A program made the translations under genes and the position numbers. The notes beneath the pieces were generated by a model. It was given only the letters and a program-made list of their open reading frames with translations. It had not been told where the DNA came from and searched no databases. Source: Firmicutes bacterium UBA5486 (GTDB lineage: Bacteria > Bacillota > UBA4882 > UBA10575). From it: a DNA stretch of 64,000 nucleotides. The stretch's first letter is position 1. Every line of letters starts with the position of its first letter. Positions 28,564 to 36,464 of this stretch are shown here, piece after piece. The stretch covers positions 1 to 64,000 of the forward strand of contig DIPO01000066.1 in NCBI GenBank assembly GCA_002427045.1, read 5' to 3'.

Positions 28564-28764
28564 ATGAAAAACAAAAAAGCGATCTCCTCAATTATCCAAT
28601 TTGTTACAGAACATCCAGAGAGTACTGCAAGTAGAAGGATCTATCGGGAAACTTTGGGGGAAGCTCCAAAACATATCACTAACGAACTAGTAAAAGAGCT
28701 CCGTAACAAACTAGAAATCGCCGATGAATTCACTATCGAAGGATATCATTATCTAATTCGTTAA
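28564..28764 (+). CDS. Small protein of unknown function (66 aa)
   Basis: This is a 66-aa, soluble, basic and helix-rich sequence opening MKNKKAISSIIQFVTEHPES and ending EGYHYLIR. I do not recognise a family. Support for it being real: an ATG with GGAG 13 bases upstream (loosely spaced), a promoter-like stretch with a sporulation look, its own strand orientation opposite to all neighbours, and a start directly in the divergent gap from the SPOCS gene. The region EAPKHITNELVKELRNKLEIADE has the look of a small winged-helix or helical bundle, but that is a guess. Confidence 0.55.
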   Translation: MKNKKAISSIIQFVTEHPESTASRRIYRETLGEAPKHITNELVKELRNKLEIADEFTIEGYHYLIR

Positions 28765-28776
28765 AAAGCATCTTGT

Positions 28777-28806
28777 AGCTCGATGCTCGTCTCTCGTCGC
28801 ACGTAA
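28777..28806. repeat. CTCG-rich intergenic motif
   Basis: AGCTCGATGCTCGTCTCTCG then TCGCACGTAAG follows the small ORF directly. It matches the start of the repeat family at 57317-57342, 13191-13218, 23374-23392, 27631-27651 and 48441-48452. Confidence 0.45.
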
Positions 28807-28858
28807 GAAATTTACCGGCATTGCCTTCACTTTCTTCGCATAGGGCTCTCATTAAAAA

Positions 28859-28885
28859 AACCGGTCCTAGTAACCTAGGCCGGTT
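28859..28885. terminator. Terminator of the envelope operon (minus strand)
   Basis: AACCGG-CCTAGG and CCTAG-ACCGGTT pair with a short loop. On the minus strand seven Ts follow. It overlaps the stop codon of the RuvC-like gene and would also stop plus-strand transcription from the small ORF. Confidence 0.85.
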
Positions 28886-29294
28886 AATTTTCTTCTTTAT
28901 GCAAATCCAAATAACGTTCTCCTAAAATCGCAGCTACATAATCATCATAAGGTTCAGATGGGGACTGTAGCCCCAGAGGTATAAGTTTTCTCCATCCTTT
29001 CCGGTTTTCTACCAAAAAACGGCGACGCCCTTCATAACTTGAATAATCTTCATCAATAGTAACAATCTTTAATCCTTTCCCTGCAAACTTCGTTTTAAAT
29101 AAGGAACAAAAGTCTGCCCCTCCCGTGCGATCTCCGATCACTATAGTCTCTATCTGATAAGTATTAATCGCCCATTCTGCTATCTCCAGAACTTTGCAGA
29201 CTTCAGAAATTCCCTGGAAAAGCAGAGTCTTTTCACTAGAAAGGACAGCATAACCAAATTTATTTTTCCCTGGATCAATAGCTAATAACGCCAT
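28884..29294 (-). CDS. RuvC/YqgF-like RNase H-fold protein
   Basis: A 136-aa protein with LLAIDPGKNKFGYAVLSSEK at the start, the beta-hairpin and first catalytic Asp (D7) of the RNase H fold shared by RuvC and YqgF. Mid-protein IETIVIGDRTG corresponds to the fourth strand, TIDEDYSSYEGRRRF supplies a second acidic site, and EPYDDYVAAILGERYL ends with paired Asp residues. It is therefore likely a metal-dependent nuclease or an inactive relative; true YqgF and RuvC are normally distinct in sequence. It follows the DUF3084 gene by 28 bp, and I infer a functional pair. Substrate unknown. Confidence 0.75.
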   Translation of the reverse strand: MALLAIDPGKNKFGYAVLSSEKTLLFQGISEVCKVLEIAEWAINTYQIETIVIGDRTGGADFCSLFKTKFAGKGLKIVTIDEDYSSYEGRRRFLVENRKGWRKLIPLGLQSPSEPYDDYVAAILGERYLDLHKEEN

Positions 29295-29322
29295 ATTATC
29301 TTTTCCTTATTCTCATAATCCC

Positions 29323-29949
29323 CTATTTCTTTAAACGGGCAGCCTCTGAGGAAAGTGCTTGAATCTCCTTAAGCAGACGTTCTCTTTCCACTTCGAGAGC
29401 GACTTTATTCTCCTTTAGACTCTTTGTTATCTTTTCTAAATTAACTAGCTTTTGTTGTTCCAAAGCCAGTTCATCTTTGGTCTTTTTAAGCTCTACTAAT
29501 TTAGAATTATATTGGATACCAACCTTTTCTAGAAGCAACTCAGTCTCTGCCTTTTGCTGGTTAACTTTTTGTAACTCTTCTTCCATCTGGCTTAATAACT
29601 CTTCAGTCTGCTCCTTCTGATTATTAACTTTGACTAATTCAGTTTCAATCTTAAGTACTTCTAAAGTCAATATTCTCTCTTTTTCTGCTTTAACTAATAA
29701 CTCTTTTTGTATAGATTTCATTCTAAAAAGAGCAGTTCGTACGTCATTAGAGACGAATGCTAGTAATAAAAGGGTTGTCCCGGAAATAAAGATCCCAGTA
29801 ATCACCGTAATGATCATCGAAGTATATTTGGGTCTTAATCCAAAGATACTCAACCTCTTTTTACCGACCCGCATCCCAACCCGATCCCCCAAAAGGGCAA
29901 TAAAACCACCTAAGATCGCAATTATAAAGACCAGGAATATTCCGTACAT
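29323..29949 (-). CDS. DUF3084-type membrane-anchored coiled-coil protein
   Basis: It opens MYGIFLVFIIAILGGFIALLGDRVG followed by RVGKKRLSIFGLRPKYTSMIITVITG, the N-terminal signature of DUF3084 proteins, with two membrane helices (about 3-22 and 45-66). Residues about 75-205 form a long, almost unbroken coiled coil rich in E, K, L and Q. At 208 aa it is shorter than the DUF3084 proteins I know of, which have an extra C-terminal domain; here the coil ends close to the next gene. The lptF gene is 12 bp upstream, so it may be part of envelope biogenesis. Function not known. Confidence 0.8.
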   Translation of the reverse strand: MYGIFLVFIIAILGGFIALLGDRVGMRVGKKRLSIFGLRPKYTSMIITVITGIFISGTTLLLLAFVSNDVRTALFRMKSIQKELLVKAEKERILTLEVLKIETELVKVNNQKEQTEELLSQMEEELQKVNQQKAETELLLEKVGIQYNSKLVELKKTKDELALEQQKLVNLEKITKSLKENKVALEVERERLLKEIQALSSEAARLKK

Positions 29950-29961
29950 TTACTCCCACCT

Positions 29962-31053
29962 TCAACCGAGATAAAGTGCTTTTCTAAGAAACATATATCC
30001 ACCAAATAAACCCACAATAATATTTTGAAACCAAGCTCCTATGAACGGCGGAACCGTCCCCGAATGCCCTAAAAATGAACCCAGTGCCATCAGCAAATAA
30101 TAAATAATAACATAGACTATGCACAACCCTAATCCAGTAGAAGATGTACGTCTCTGTGATTGCAAAGCCAATGGTGTTCCAAGTAGTGCAAATAAAAAGC
30201 TGGCAAAAGGCATCGCAAGTTTGAGATGGAATTGAACCTCCAGCCGGTTTCTGGTTTTCTTGTTTAAATTGGTGTTTTTAAGATACCATCTCAACTCTGA
30301 CCAGCTCATCTCCTCCGGTTTTTGTGCCAATATACTTACTTGCTTGGGGGTATTCTCTAAGCCGGACGGATTATTTCCCTCCGCAACCCGAATCGGAACT
30401 ACAGAGTCTTCCTTATAATAAAAAAGCTCTCCTTCATGAAAATACCAGCTATCTTTCCCCCACAACAATTCTTTAGTCTTAATCGTACGGATTAACTTTT
30501 CACCTTTTACTTCCTGAATCATTACATTATGAAATCTCTCTTCCGCAATGTAATATTCTTCGGCATAAACCAAACGTTTTACCCCATTCTTGCCATACTC
30601 TGTAAAAAAATGATTTTTTATAATCCCCTGTGGCTTATGCGAGATTAAATATGCCCGCTCCTTTCTGTATGCCATTTTACCCATTGGGGTTAAAGTCTCA
30701 TTAAAGAAAAAAGTTACCATACTTACTACTAAACCAGTAATAAGTACAGGAGTAGCAATCTGAACAAAACTAACTCCTCCAGCCTGCATCGCTATAGTCT
30801 CACTATGCCCTGTCATCCGCCCTAAACCCAATAAAGTAGCAAGAAGCATACCAATATAGGCCCCATAAGCAATATTTTCCGGAAAAAGATAACTCCAAAG
30901 TTTTAGCACTGTAAAAAACGGAATATTATAAACTTCTGCCCATTGGATTATATTGATTAAGGCAAAACCCAGAAACATTCCACTAAATGCTAACAGCCCA
31001 AAAAAGAATGGCCCTAATATTTCTCTTAATAAATACTTTGTAACAATCTTCAT
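29962..31053 (-). CDS. lptF: LptF/LptG family LPS export permease
   Basis: LptF/G permeases, driven by LptB, pull lipopolysaccharide from the inner membrane towards LptC and LptA. The 363-aa protein opens KIVTKYLLREILGPFFFGLL, with six membrane helices (three N-terminal, three C-terminal) and a periplasmic beta-jellyroll-type domain (about 130-265) between. Typical text: FPENIAYGAYIGMLLATLLGLGR, TPMGKMAYR, QVSILAQKPEEMSW and LEVQFHLKLAMPFASFLFALLGTPLAL. Only one such gene is present, so it may form a homodimer, as proposed for diderm Firmicutes. It follows lptB by 77 bp. Confidence 0.93.
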   Translation of the reverse strand: MKIVTKYLLREILGPFFFGLLAFSGMFLGFALINIIQWAEVYNIPFFTVLKLWSYLFPENIAYGAYIGMLLATLLGLGRMTGHSETIAMQAGGVSFVQIATPVLITGLVVSMVTFFFNETLTPMGKMAYRKERAYLISHKPQGIIKNHFFTEYGKNGVKRLVYAEEYYIAEERFHNVMIQEVKGEKLIRTIKTKELLWGKDSWYFHEGELFYYKEDSVVPIRVAEGNNPSGLENTPKQVSILAQKPEEMSWSELRWYLKNTNLNKKTRNRLEVQFHLKLAMPFASFLFALLGTPLALQSQRRTSSTGLGLCIVYVIIYYLLMALGSFLGHSGTVPPFIGAWFQNIIVGLFGGYMFLRKALYLG

Positions 31054-31130
31054 CTTTCTGCTCCTGCTTAAGAATTTACTGATTCATATTTGTAACCACA
31101 ATAAGGACTTACATAGACAATTCCTTATCA

Positions 31131-31850
31131 TTACATATTAAATCTATCTCCCAAATAAAACTTGCGCGCCTTCTCATCTTCAGCAATAGCTTTTGCTTCC
31201 CCGGAGACTAATATCTTGCCAAAATACATGATATAAGCCCGGTCGGTAATGGCTAAGGTCTCCCTGACACTATGATCAGTAATTAGAACCCCTAATCCCA
31301 TCTCCTTCAAATCCCTGACAATATCCTGTAAATCAGCAACCGCAATCGGATCAACTCCGGTAAAAGGTTCATCCAACAGAATATAACGAGGGTTTTGGGC
31401 AAGAGCTCTAGCAATCTCTACCCGTCTCCGTTCCCCTCCGGAAAGCATATAACCCTTTTGCTTTTTAATACTCAACAGGTTAAAATCTTCTAACAGCTGG
31501 TGGCACCTATCCATTCTCTCTTTTTTATCCTTAATGATCAGTTCTAGGATCGCTAAAATATTCTCTTCCACTGTTAGTTTCCTAAAAACTGAAGGTTCCT
31601 GTGCTAGGTAAGAAACTCCATACCTAGCCCTCATATGCATGGGTAAATTAGTCACTTCCCGCCCATCAATCTTAATACTCCCCTCAAGCGGACGTTCCAG
31701 CCCAACAATCATATAAAAAGTCGTGGTTTTACCCGCACCATTAGGCCCAAGTAAACCTACTACCTCACCTGGTTCTACATAAAGGCTAACCTGATCTACT
31801 ACCCGTCTTTTACTATATTCTTTTACTAAACCCTCAACTTCAATTGCCAC
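31131..31850 (-). CDS. lptB: LPS export ABC transporter ATPase LptB
   Basis: A 239-aa ATPase. It has Walker A GLLGPNGAGKTTTFYMIVGL, Q-loop YLAQEPSVFRKLTVEENI, signature MLSGGERRRVEIARAL, Walker B YILLDEPFTGVDPIAV and H-loop ITDHSVRETL, all close to LptB of Proteobacteria (YLPQE.SIFRKLTV and DEPFAGVDPI). It overlaps the upstream LptA-like gene by 11 bp. Together with LptF and LptC it would form the inner-membrane extraction machine. Confidence 0.95.
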   Translation of the reverse strand: MAIEVEGLVKEYSKRRVVDQVSLYVEPGEVVGLLGPNGAGKTTTFYMIVGLERPLEGSIKIDGREVTNLPMHMRARYGVSYLAQEPSVFRKLTVEENILAILELIIKDKKERMDRCHQLLEDFNLLSIKKQKGYMLSGGERRRVEIARALAQNPRYILLDEPFTGVDPIAVADLQDIVRDLKEMGLGVLITDHSVRETLAITDRAYIMYFGKILVSGEAKAIAEDEKARKFYLGDRFNM

Positions 31851-32547
31851 CAGAGCTCACCTCAACCTCTTGGAAAAACTTGATATTTGTCGGTCCTACC
31901 ATTTTAATTTTTCCAGTATCCAGACAGTAGACAATAACAGTATCTTTCTCCCCTTCTAGGCAACCTTCCTCCCAACGAATAATTGGCGAGCCGGTAATAA
32001 TAACTTTCTCTTCATTTTCACTGTAAGTAAGAGTCTCTGCCTTCCCTTCTGTGGTTCCTTGTACAAATCTAAGTTCACCGGTAGCTTCAATAGTATTCTC
32101 ATTAAGATTACCTTCCAGATGCCTACCGGATAAAATCCAATCCTTTTTGGTTAAAACAAACCCCCCGTCTGCTTTAAAGAAAGAATCTTGAATTTGGTAT
32201 ATAAAACTTTCTGTAACAAGTTTCATTCCTTCAGAAATTAGCGTCGTTTCTTCTCCTTCTACTTGTACATTTACTTCTTTTTTCGCCGCTAATAACTGCT
32301 TCTTAAGATCATAATCAATCTCTACCGCAGTCAAACACATCTGTGGTGATCTATTTAATACTTTTACTGGAGAGCCTAAACAACCCCGGTATATAAAGAT
32401 TTCATTTTTAAGATCAATATCAGTCCAACCTTCATCCGGAACTATTACTTCTAACTCAGTGATAGTATCCATTGCATATGCTTTTGGACAAATAAAGAAA
32501 AGAAAAACAATAGATAAAAATAATATACTCAATAATTTATCTTTCAT
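31840..32547 (-). CDS. lptA: LptA/OstA-like periplasmic LPS transport protein
   Basis: A 235-aa protein with a signal peptide (KLLSILFLSIVFLFFICPKA, cut after YA). It has a beta-rich OstA-like region from about residue 85 to the end (ISEGMKLVTESFIYQIQDSF, ADGGFVLTKKDWILSGRHLEG, NTIEATGELRFVQGTTEGKA, YSENEEKVIITGSPIIRW). LptA fibres carry LPS across the periplasm. The N-terminal 70 residues (DEGWTDIDLKNEIFIYRGC and onward) are unusual for LptA and have no clear match; a two-part protein with part LptA, part LptC-like fold is possible. It overlaps lptB by 11 bp. Confidence 0.8.
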   Translation of the reverse strand: MKDKLLSILFLSIVFLFFICPKAYAMDTITELEVIVPDEGWTDIDLKNEIFIYRGCLGSPVKVLNRSPQMCLTAVEIDYDLKKQLLAAKKEVNVQVEGEETTLISEGMKLVTESFIYQIQDSFFKADGGFVLTKKDWILSGRHLEGNLNENTIEATGELRFVQGTTEGKAETLTYSENEEKVIITGSPIIRWEEGCLEGEKDTVIVYCLDTGKIKMVGPTNIKFFQEVEVSSGGN

Positions 32548-32672
32548 GATCTACTCCTTTTCGCAAAGAAGAACTTGTAGAAATTAGTTTCCGAGCTGAA
32601 GAGCAGCTGGTTTAATCTCTGTAAAATATCTTCGGAGCGGAAATTTGTATTTAAATTAAAGAATGTACCTTT

Positions 32673-33245
32673 TTAACGAAAGGTCGACCGCGAATGGCCT
32701 GGAATTTCAAGCTCACTATCATCCGGCTTAAGGGAAAACTCTTCCGCCTTTACAGTTAAACCACCATAATCAATATTCAGGCTTTTACCTACTATCTCAT
32801 CTGCACGCTGGGAATCCCAACTTAACTCCTTAGCATAAAGATTAAGATCTGGTCCCAAAAGCGTTACTTCCTCAGAAAGATTAAGAGAGGTGAAATCTTC
32901 ATCAAGCTGTCCTTTCGCTGCTTCTACCAGATATTTATCACCACTAAGCGTGTAATATTCTCCTTTAATTCTGGACAACAGACGAATCTCCTCTTTCTCT
33001 TCCACAATTTCGACAAAGAGCTTCCAATTACACCTATTATTTTTGTCTACCAATATTATCTCTACGTTTTTAAGAAATGGTATTTCCTCAGAAACTTCCT
33101 TTGCTTTGCTCTCTTCTTCATTAAGTAGAGGAAGTAAACCAACAGGTTTACTCTTAGGTTGTAAAATCGGAAAGACCTTAATTAAGAAGATGGAAAGGAT
33201 AATTATACTGCTTATTATAATAATAAAGATTGTAGTTTTCTTCAA
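32673..33245 (-). CDS. lptC: LptC-like LPS export protein
   Basis: A 190-aa protein with one N-terminal membrane anchor (about residues 4-27) and a periplasmic beta-rich domain. Late stretches GDKYLVEAAKGQLDEDFTSL and YAKELSWDSQRADEIVGKSL fit the LptC/DUF1239 pattern, in which the LPS-binding jellyroll contacts LptF/G and LptA. It starts with TTG preceded by GGAGAGGAG. It lies between lpxI and lptA, the normal place for LptC. A 125-bp gap with no ORF separates it from lptA. Confidence 0.8.
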   Translation of the reverse strand: MKKTTIFIIIISSIIILSIFLIKVFPILQPKSKPVGLLPLLNEEESKAKEVSEEIPFLKNVEIILVDKNNRCNWKLFVEIVEEKEEIRLLSRIKGEYYTLSGDKYLVEAAKGQLDEDFTSLNLSEEVTLLGPDLNLYAKELSWDSQRADEIVGKSLNIDYGGLTVKAEEFSLKPDDSELEIPGHSRSTFR

Positions 33246-33329
33246 TTACTCCTCTCCTTTCAGTAATCTCTCCTACATTTTTCAGCTATTTTTCATATTC
33301 GCTTTCCAAACAGGCAATACCTTCTGAAA

Positions 33330-34148
33330 TCACTTGTCAATAATGGTAAGATCATCTATCGCCACAATCGAAATCCCATGTTTTTCTGCTTCCTTTAATA
33401 GTTTGCTTTTTTCCATAATAAAGGTAACTCCTGACTGAACCGTTAGGACTCTAGCTTTACAAGAGATTACAGCTTTCAAGGTTGTCATTCCGATTGCTGG
33501 TACATCAAACCTCAGATCCTGCTGGGGTTTTGCAACTTTTACCACTACTACACCTTCGCCACCTAATTCTCCCCCACGTAGTATAGTCCGGTCTGTACCT
33601 TCAACCGCTTCCACTGCCAGTACCATTCCTTTTTTTACTACTACACTCTGCCCAATATCTAACCCGCCCATCTTTTTTGCCATCTTATAGCCCAGTTTAA
33701 CATCTTCCTTTTCCTGATCGCTAAGCGATGGCCCAGCTAACAACCCCTTTTCCGGAATAAGATGGCTTAGAAATTCAGTCTGTTTTTCCACTATAATCCC
33801 CTTGTCTGCAAAATAGTGGACAATAGCTAATTGAATCGAATCATCATTCTTCTGTTTTAACCCTGAAAACAGGAGCATGAGATCCTGATCAATACCCTGT
33901 CCGGAAAATAAAGCTTCTTTACTAACCTTCCCAGCCATTACTATTCTGTTAACTTGATGCTTAGTAAATAACTGCAGTATAGAAGCTAGTTGCCCCAGGT
34001 TCCCTTCTTCCACCACGAATCCTTCTTCTCTAAATGTCTCAAGATCGGTTGCCAGACCGATAATCACCGGTTCAATACCCGAGCTTCTCATTCCTTTAGC
34101 CACTTCCAGTGGGAGCAAACCTTTACCCGCTAAAACTCCCCACTTCAT
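33330..34148 (-). CDS. lpxI: UDP-2,3-diacylglucosamine pyrophosphatase LpxI
   Basis: LpxI hydrolyses UDP-2,3-diacylglucosamine to lipid X, replacing LpxH. The 272-aa protein is a full-length DUF1009 member: MKWGVLAGKGLLPLEVAKGM at the start, NRIVMAGKVSKEALF mid N-domain, ASLSDQEKEDVKLGYKMAKK-like text, then DIGQSVVVKKGMVLAVEAVEG followed by TDRTILRGGELGGEGVVVVKVAKPQQDLRFDVPAIG. It is separated from lpxA by a hairpin terminator, so it may start a second transcript that runs through lptCAB-lptF. Confidence 0.95.
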   Translation of the reverse strand: MKWGVLAGKGLLPLEVAKGMRSSGIEPVIIGLATDLETFREEGFVVEEGNLGQLASILQLFTKHQVNRIVMAGKVSKEALFSGQGIDQDLMLLFSGLKQKNDDSIQLAIVHYFADKGIIVEKQTEFLSHLIPEKGLLAGPSLSDQEKEDVKLGYKMAKKMGGLDIGQSVVVKKGMVLAVEAVEGTDRTILRGGELGGEGVVVVKVAKPQQDLRFDVPAIGMTTLKAVISCKARVLTVQSGVTFIMEKSKLLKEAEKHGISIVAIDDLTIIDK

Positions 34149-34215
34149 ATTTGTCCCTCCACATAATTATAGTATTTAGTTTTCCTACAATCTAAGTAAT
34201 TTCATTTCTAGTAAA

Positions 34216-34239
34216 AAGACTAGACTTCAGTCTAGTCTT
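34216..34239 (-). terminator. Rho-independent terminator between lpxA and lpxI
   Basis: AAGACTAGACT and AGTCTAGTCTT are perfect 11-bp arms around TC. On the minus strand TTTTT forms the end of the stem and beyond. It lies 22 bp after the lpxA stop, inside an otherwise continuous LPS gene set. Confidence 0.8.
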
Positions 34240-34261
34240 AATTAATAAATTGATTTTAGGG

Positions 34262-35068
34262 TTACCGGCAAATCCCACGCTGGGCATTACGGAGAAAACG
34301 AATAAAATGATCTATCTCTGCCGAACTTTGTAATTCATGCTCCATTTTTTCGATCGCCTGCGCCACCGACAAATTAGAACGGTACAAAATACGGTAGGCT
34401 TTTTTAATCTCATCCCTTACTTCAGGAAGAATATCATTCCTTCTAAGGCCAACAATATTTATCCCTGCTACTCTCGCTGGATTTCCATCCGCAATTACAA
34501 ACGGCGGTACATCCTTTACAATTTTGGAACAGCCCCCGATCATCGCCATCTTCCCGATTTTAGTAAATTGATGAATACCGCATAAACCGCCAATTACTGC
34601 TCGATCTTCTACTACTACATGACCCGCCAGTGCTGTACAATTAGCCATGACTATATGGCTTCCTACTTGACAATCATGGGCAATATGTGAATAGGCCATA
34701 AATAAGTTCTGATTACCTATCCTGGTTTCCCCACCTCCACCTTCCGTACCTAGACTGACAGTCACGTTCTCCCGGAAGGTATTATCATCCCCGATAAATA
34801 AAAAACTTTTTTCGCCCTTAAATTTTAAATCCTGAGGTTCACATCCAATCGAAGCACCATGAAAAAACTTATTGCCAGAACCAATTTTCGTCCACCCATC
34901 AATTGTTACGTGAGGGCCCACCCGACAACTATCACCCAACTCAACATTTTCCCCAATAAGCGCATACGGACCAATCACTACATCTTTTCCCAGTTTTGCA
35001 CCGGGATGAACAATCGCAGTTTCATGGATCTCTCTTAGCGGTATTACTTTATTCTCAATTACTTTCAT
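34262..35068 (-). CDS. lpxA: UDP-N-acetylglucosamine acyltransferase LpxA
   Basis: LpxA adds the first 3-hydroxyacyl chain to UDP-GlcNAc, the first step of lipid A synthesis. The 268-aa protein is a left-handed beta-helix built of hexapeptide repeats (IGPYALIG, VELGDSCRVGPHVTI and so on). It keeps the key HDCQVGSHIVMANCTALAGHV with the catalytic His, GGLCGIHQFTKIGKMAMIGG and the C-terminal helical domain from NIVGLRRNDI. AAGGAGG precedes the ATG. It follows fabZ by 46 bp. Confidence 0.97.
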   Translation of the reverse strand: MKVIENKVIPLREIHETAIVHPGAKLGKDVVIGPYALIGENVELGDSCRVGPHVTIDGWTKIGSGNKFFHGASIGCEPQDLKFKGEKSFLFIGDDNTFRENVTVSLGTEGGGGETRIGNQNLFMAYSHIAHDCQVGSHIVMANCTALAGHVVVEDRAVIGGLCGIHQFTKIGKMAMIGGCSKIVKDVPPFVIADGNPARVAGINIVGLRRNDILPEVRDEIKKAYRILYRSNLSVAQAIEKMEHELQSSAEIDHFIRFLRNAQRGICR

Positions 35069-35114
35069 CCGGAGGCCTCCTTACCTACATGCAAATATAC
35101 AACGACTTTTTATC

Positions 35115-35537
35115 TTATGAACCTAAAACAAACATTAAATCTGCCTCTGCAACTATTTTGTCATCTACTTTAGCTATCCCTCTTGCTTTGCAGAAATTGC
35201 CTTTCACCCGTATAATATCAATCTCCAGATACATCTGATCACCAGGAACCACCGGACGACGAAAACGGGCCTTATCAATCCCAGTGAAAAACGGAATCTT
35301 ACCTAGATGCTCTTCTTCAACTAACAAAGCCAGCCCCGCAGCTTGAGCCATGCTTTCAATAATCAGGACACCAGGCATAACAGGGCGCTGTGGAAAATGC
35401 CCACAAAAATATTCTTCATTATTAGTAACATTTTTTAAAGCAACGATCCGTTTCCGTGGCTCACACAAAATCACCCGATCTACCAACAGAAAGGGGTACC
35501 GATGAGGTAATAACTTTTTAATCTCATTAATCTCCAT
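35115..35537 (-). CDS. fabZ: 3-hydroxyacyl-ACP dehydratase FabZ
   Basis: FabZ dehydrates 3-hydroxyacyl-ACP in fatty acid elongation and competes with LpxA/LpxD for that substrate. The 140-aa hotdog-fold protein shows LLPHRYPFLLVDRV, the catalytic His in EYFCGHFPQRPVMPGVLIIE, Glu in SMAQAAGLAL and the late RFRRPVVPGDQMYLE. It is located between lpxC and lpxA as in many diderm genomes; 12 bp follow the lpxC stop. Confidence 0.98.
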   Translation of the reverse strand: MEINEIKKLLPHRYPFLLVDRVILCEPRKRIVALKNVTNNEEYFCGHFPQRPVMPGVLIIESMAQAAGLALLVEEEHLGKIPFFTGIDKARFRRPVVPGDQMYLEIDIIRVKGNFCKARGIAKVDDKIVAEADLMFVLGS

Positions 35538-35549
35538 TATAGACCTCCC

Positions 35550-36386
35550 CTACTCCAAAAGACTCTCCAGCTTTATTGCCAATTCTAAATCCAGTTTATG
35601 CCCGGAACGAATCGCAACAATCTCTCCCTCCACTGGGCCAAGTAGATATAAATCACCTAAAATATCAAGAATTTTATGACGAACAATTTCATCATCATAC
35701 CTCAGCTCATTAAGATAGGAATCTTCTCCCACTACAACGGCGGCATCTATATTTCCTCCCAATGCGAGTCCCTGTTTACGAAGCTCTTCTAACTCCCGGG
35801 AGAAAGCAATCGTCCTAGCACCAGCTAATTCCGTCCAAAAATTTTCAGGAGTAATCTCATACTGAGCAAACTGGTTCCCAGTTACTTTATGATCAGAGGT
35901 GAAACAATAACTAATCCTTAACCCTTTACCTGGTAAAGCAATTAAATAAGAATGGGTAGTATTACCATTCATTACCCAAACCGGAGAAGTTATTCTCCGT
36001 ACCTTTCTTGGTTGCTTCTGAGTAGTTAAACCCACCTCTTTTATTTTTTTCGCAAAATACCGGGCACTACCATCACCCAATGGTAGTTCAGAACCATCCA
36101 CCTCAATTAGAAGGTTGTCAACTCTCAAACCGTGAAGGGCAGCCATCAAGTGTTCTATTGTTTGAATCCGCCATTCCTCAGTTCCTAAAGTCATGTTCTT
36201 TACTGTATCAATTACATTCCCCGGTTTAGCCGCAATTACTGGTTTTTCTGATAAATCAGAGCGAGAAAATAAAATCCCAGTGTTAACCGGTTGAGGGATT
36301 AGGTTTACTGACACCATTTTCCCCGAATGTAAGGCTTGACCAGCAATGGTAATCTTATTCTTTAAAGTTTGCTGAAAGCCCTTCAA
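35550..36386 (-). CDS. lpxC: UDP-3-O-acyl-N-acetylglucosamine deacetylase LpxC
   Basis: LpxC is the zinc deacetylase that commits the pathway to lipid A. The 278-aa protein opens QQTLKNKITIAGQALHSGK. It has the zinc-binding His in TIEHLMAALHGL and the second His/Asp pair in IVRHKILDILGDLYLLG, with the catalytic Glu in LMAALHGLRVDNLLIEVDG-adjacent text and a final catalytic His in RSGHKLD. It starts with TTG and has GGAGGTG upstream. It is a single-domain protein; fusions with FabZ occur in other phyla but not here. Confidence 0.97.
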   Translation of the reverse strand: MKGFQQTLKNKITIAGQALHSGKMVSVNLIPQPVNTGILFSRSDLSEKPVIAAKPGNVIDTVKNMTLGTEEWRIQTIEHLMAALHGLRVDNLLIEVDGSELPLGDGSARYFAKKIKEVGLTTQKQPRKVRRITSPVWVMNGNTTHSYLIALPGKGLRISYCFTSDHKVTGNQFAQYEITPENFWTELAGARTIAFSRELEELRKQGLALGGNIDAAVVVGEDSYLNELRYDDEIVRHKILDILGDLYLLGPVEGEIVAIRSGHKLDLELAIKLESLLE

Positions 36387-36464
36387 ACCAACACCTCCAA
36401 CACCTGAAAAACTTGTAAAATTGTTATCGTTTTCTAGATGCTTTTTTAGTATATCATGTTTCTT

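Noticed and set aside
32548..32672. Gap between lptA and lptC searched for a small RNA or gene
   Set aside because: Only a weak AGCTG/CAGCT hairpin is present, with no promoter, terminator or ribosome site.
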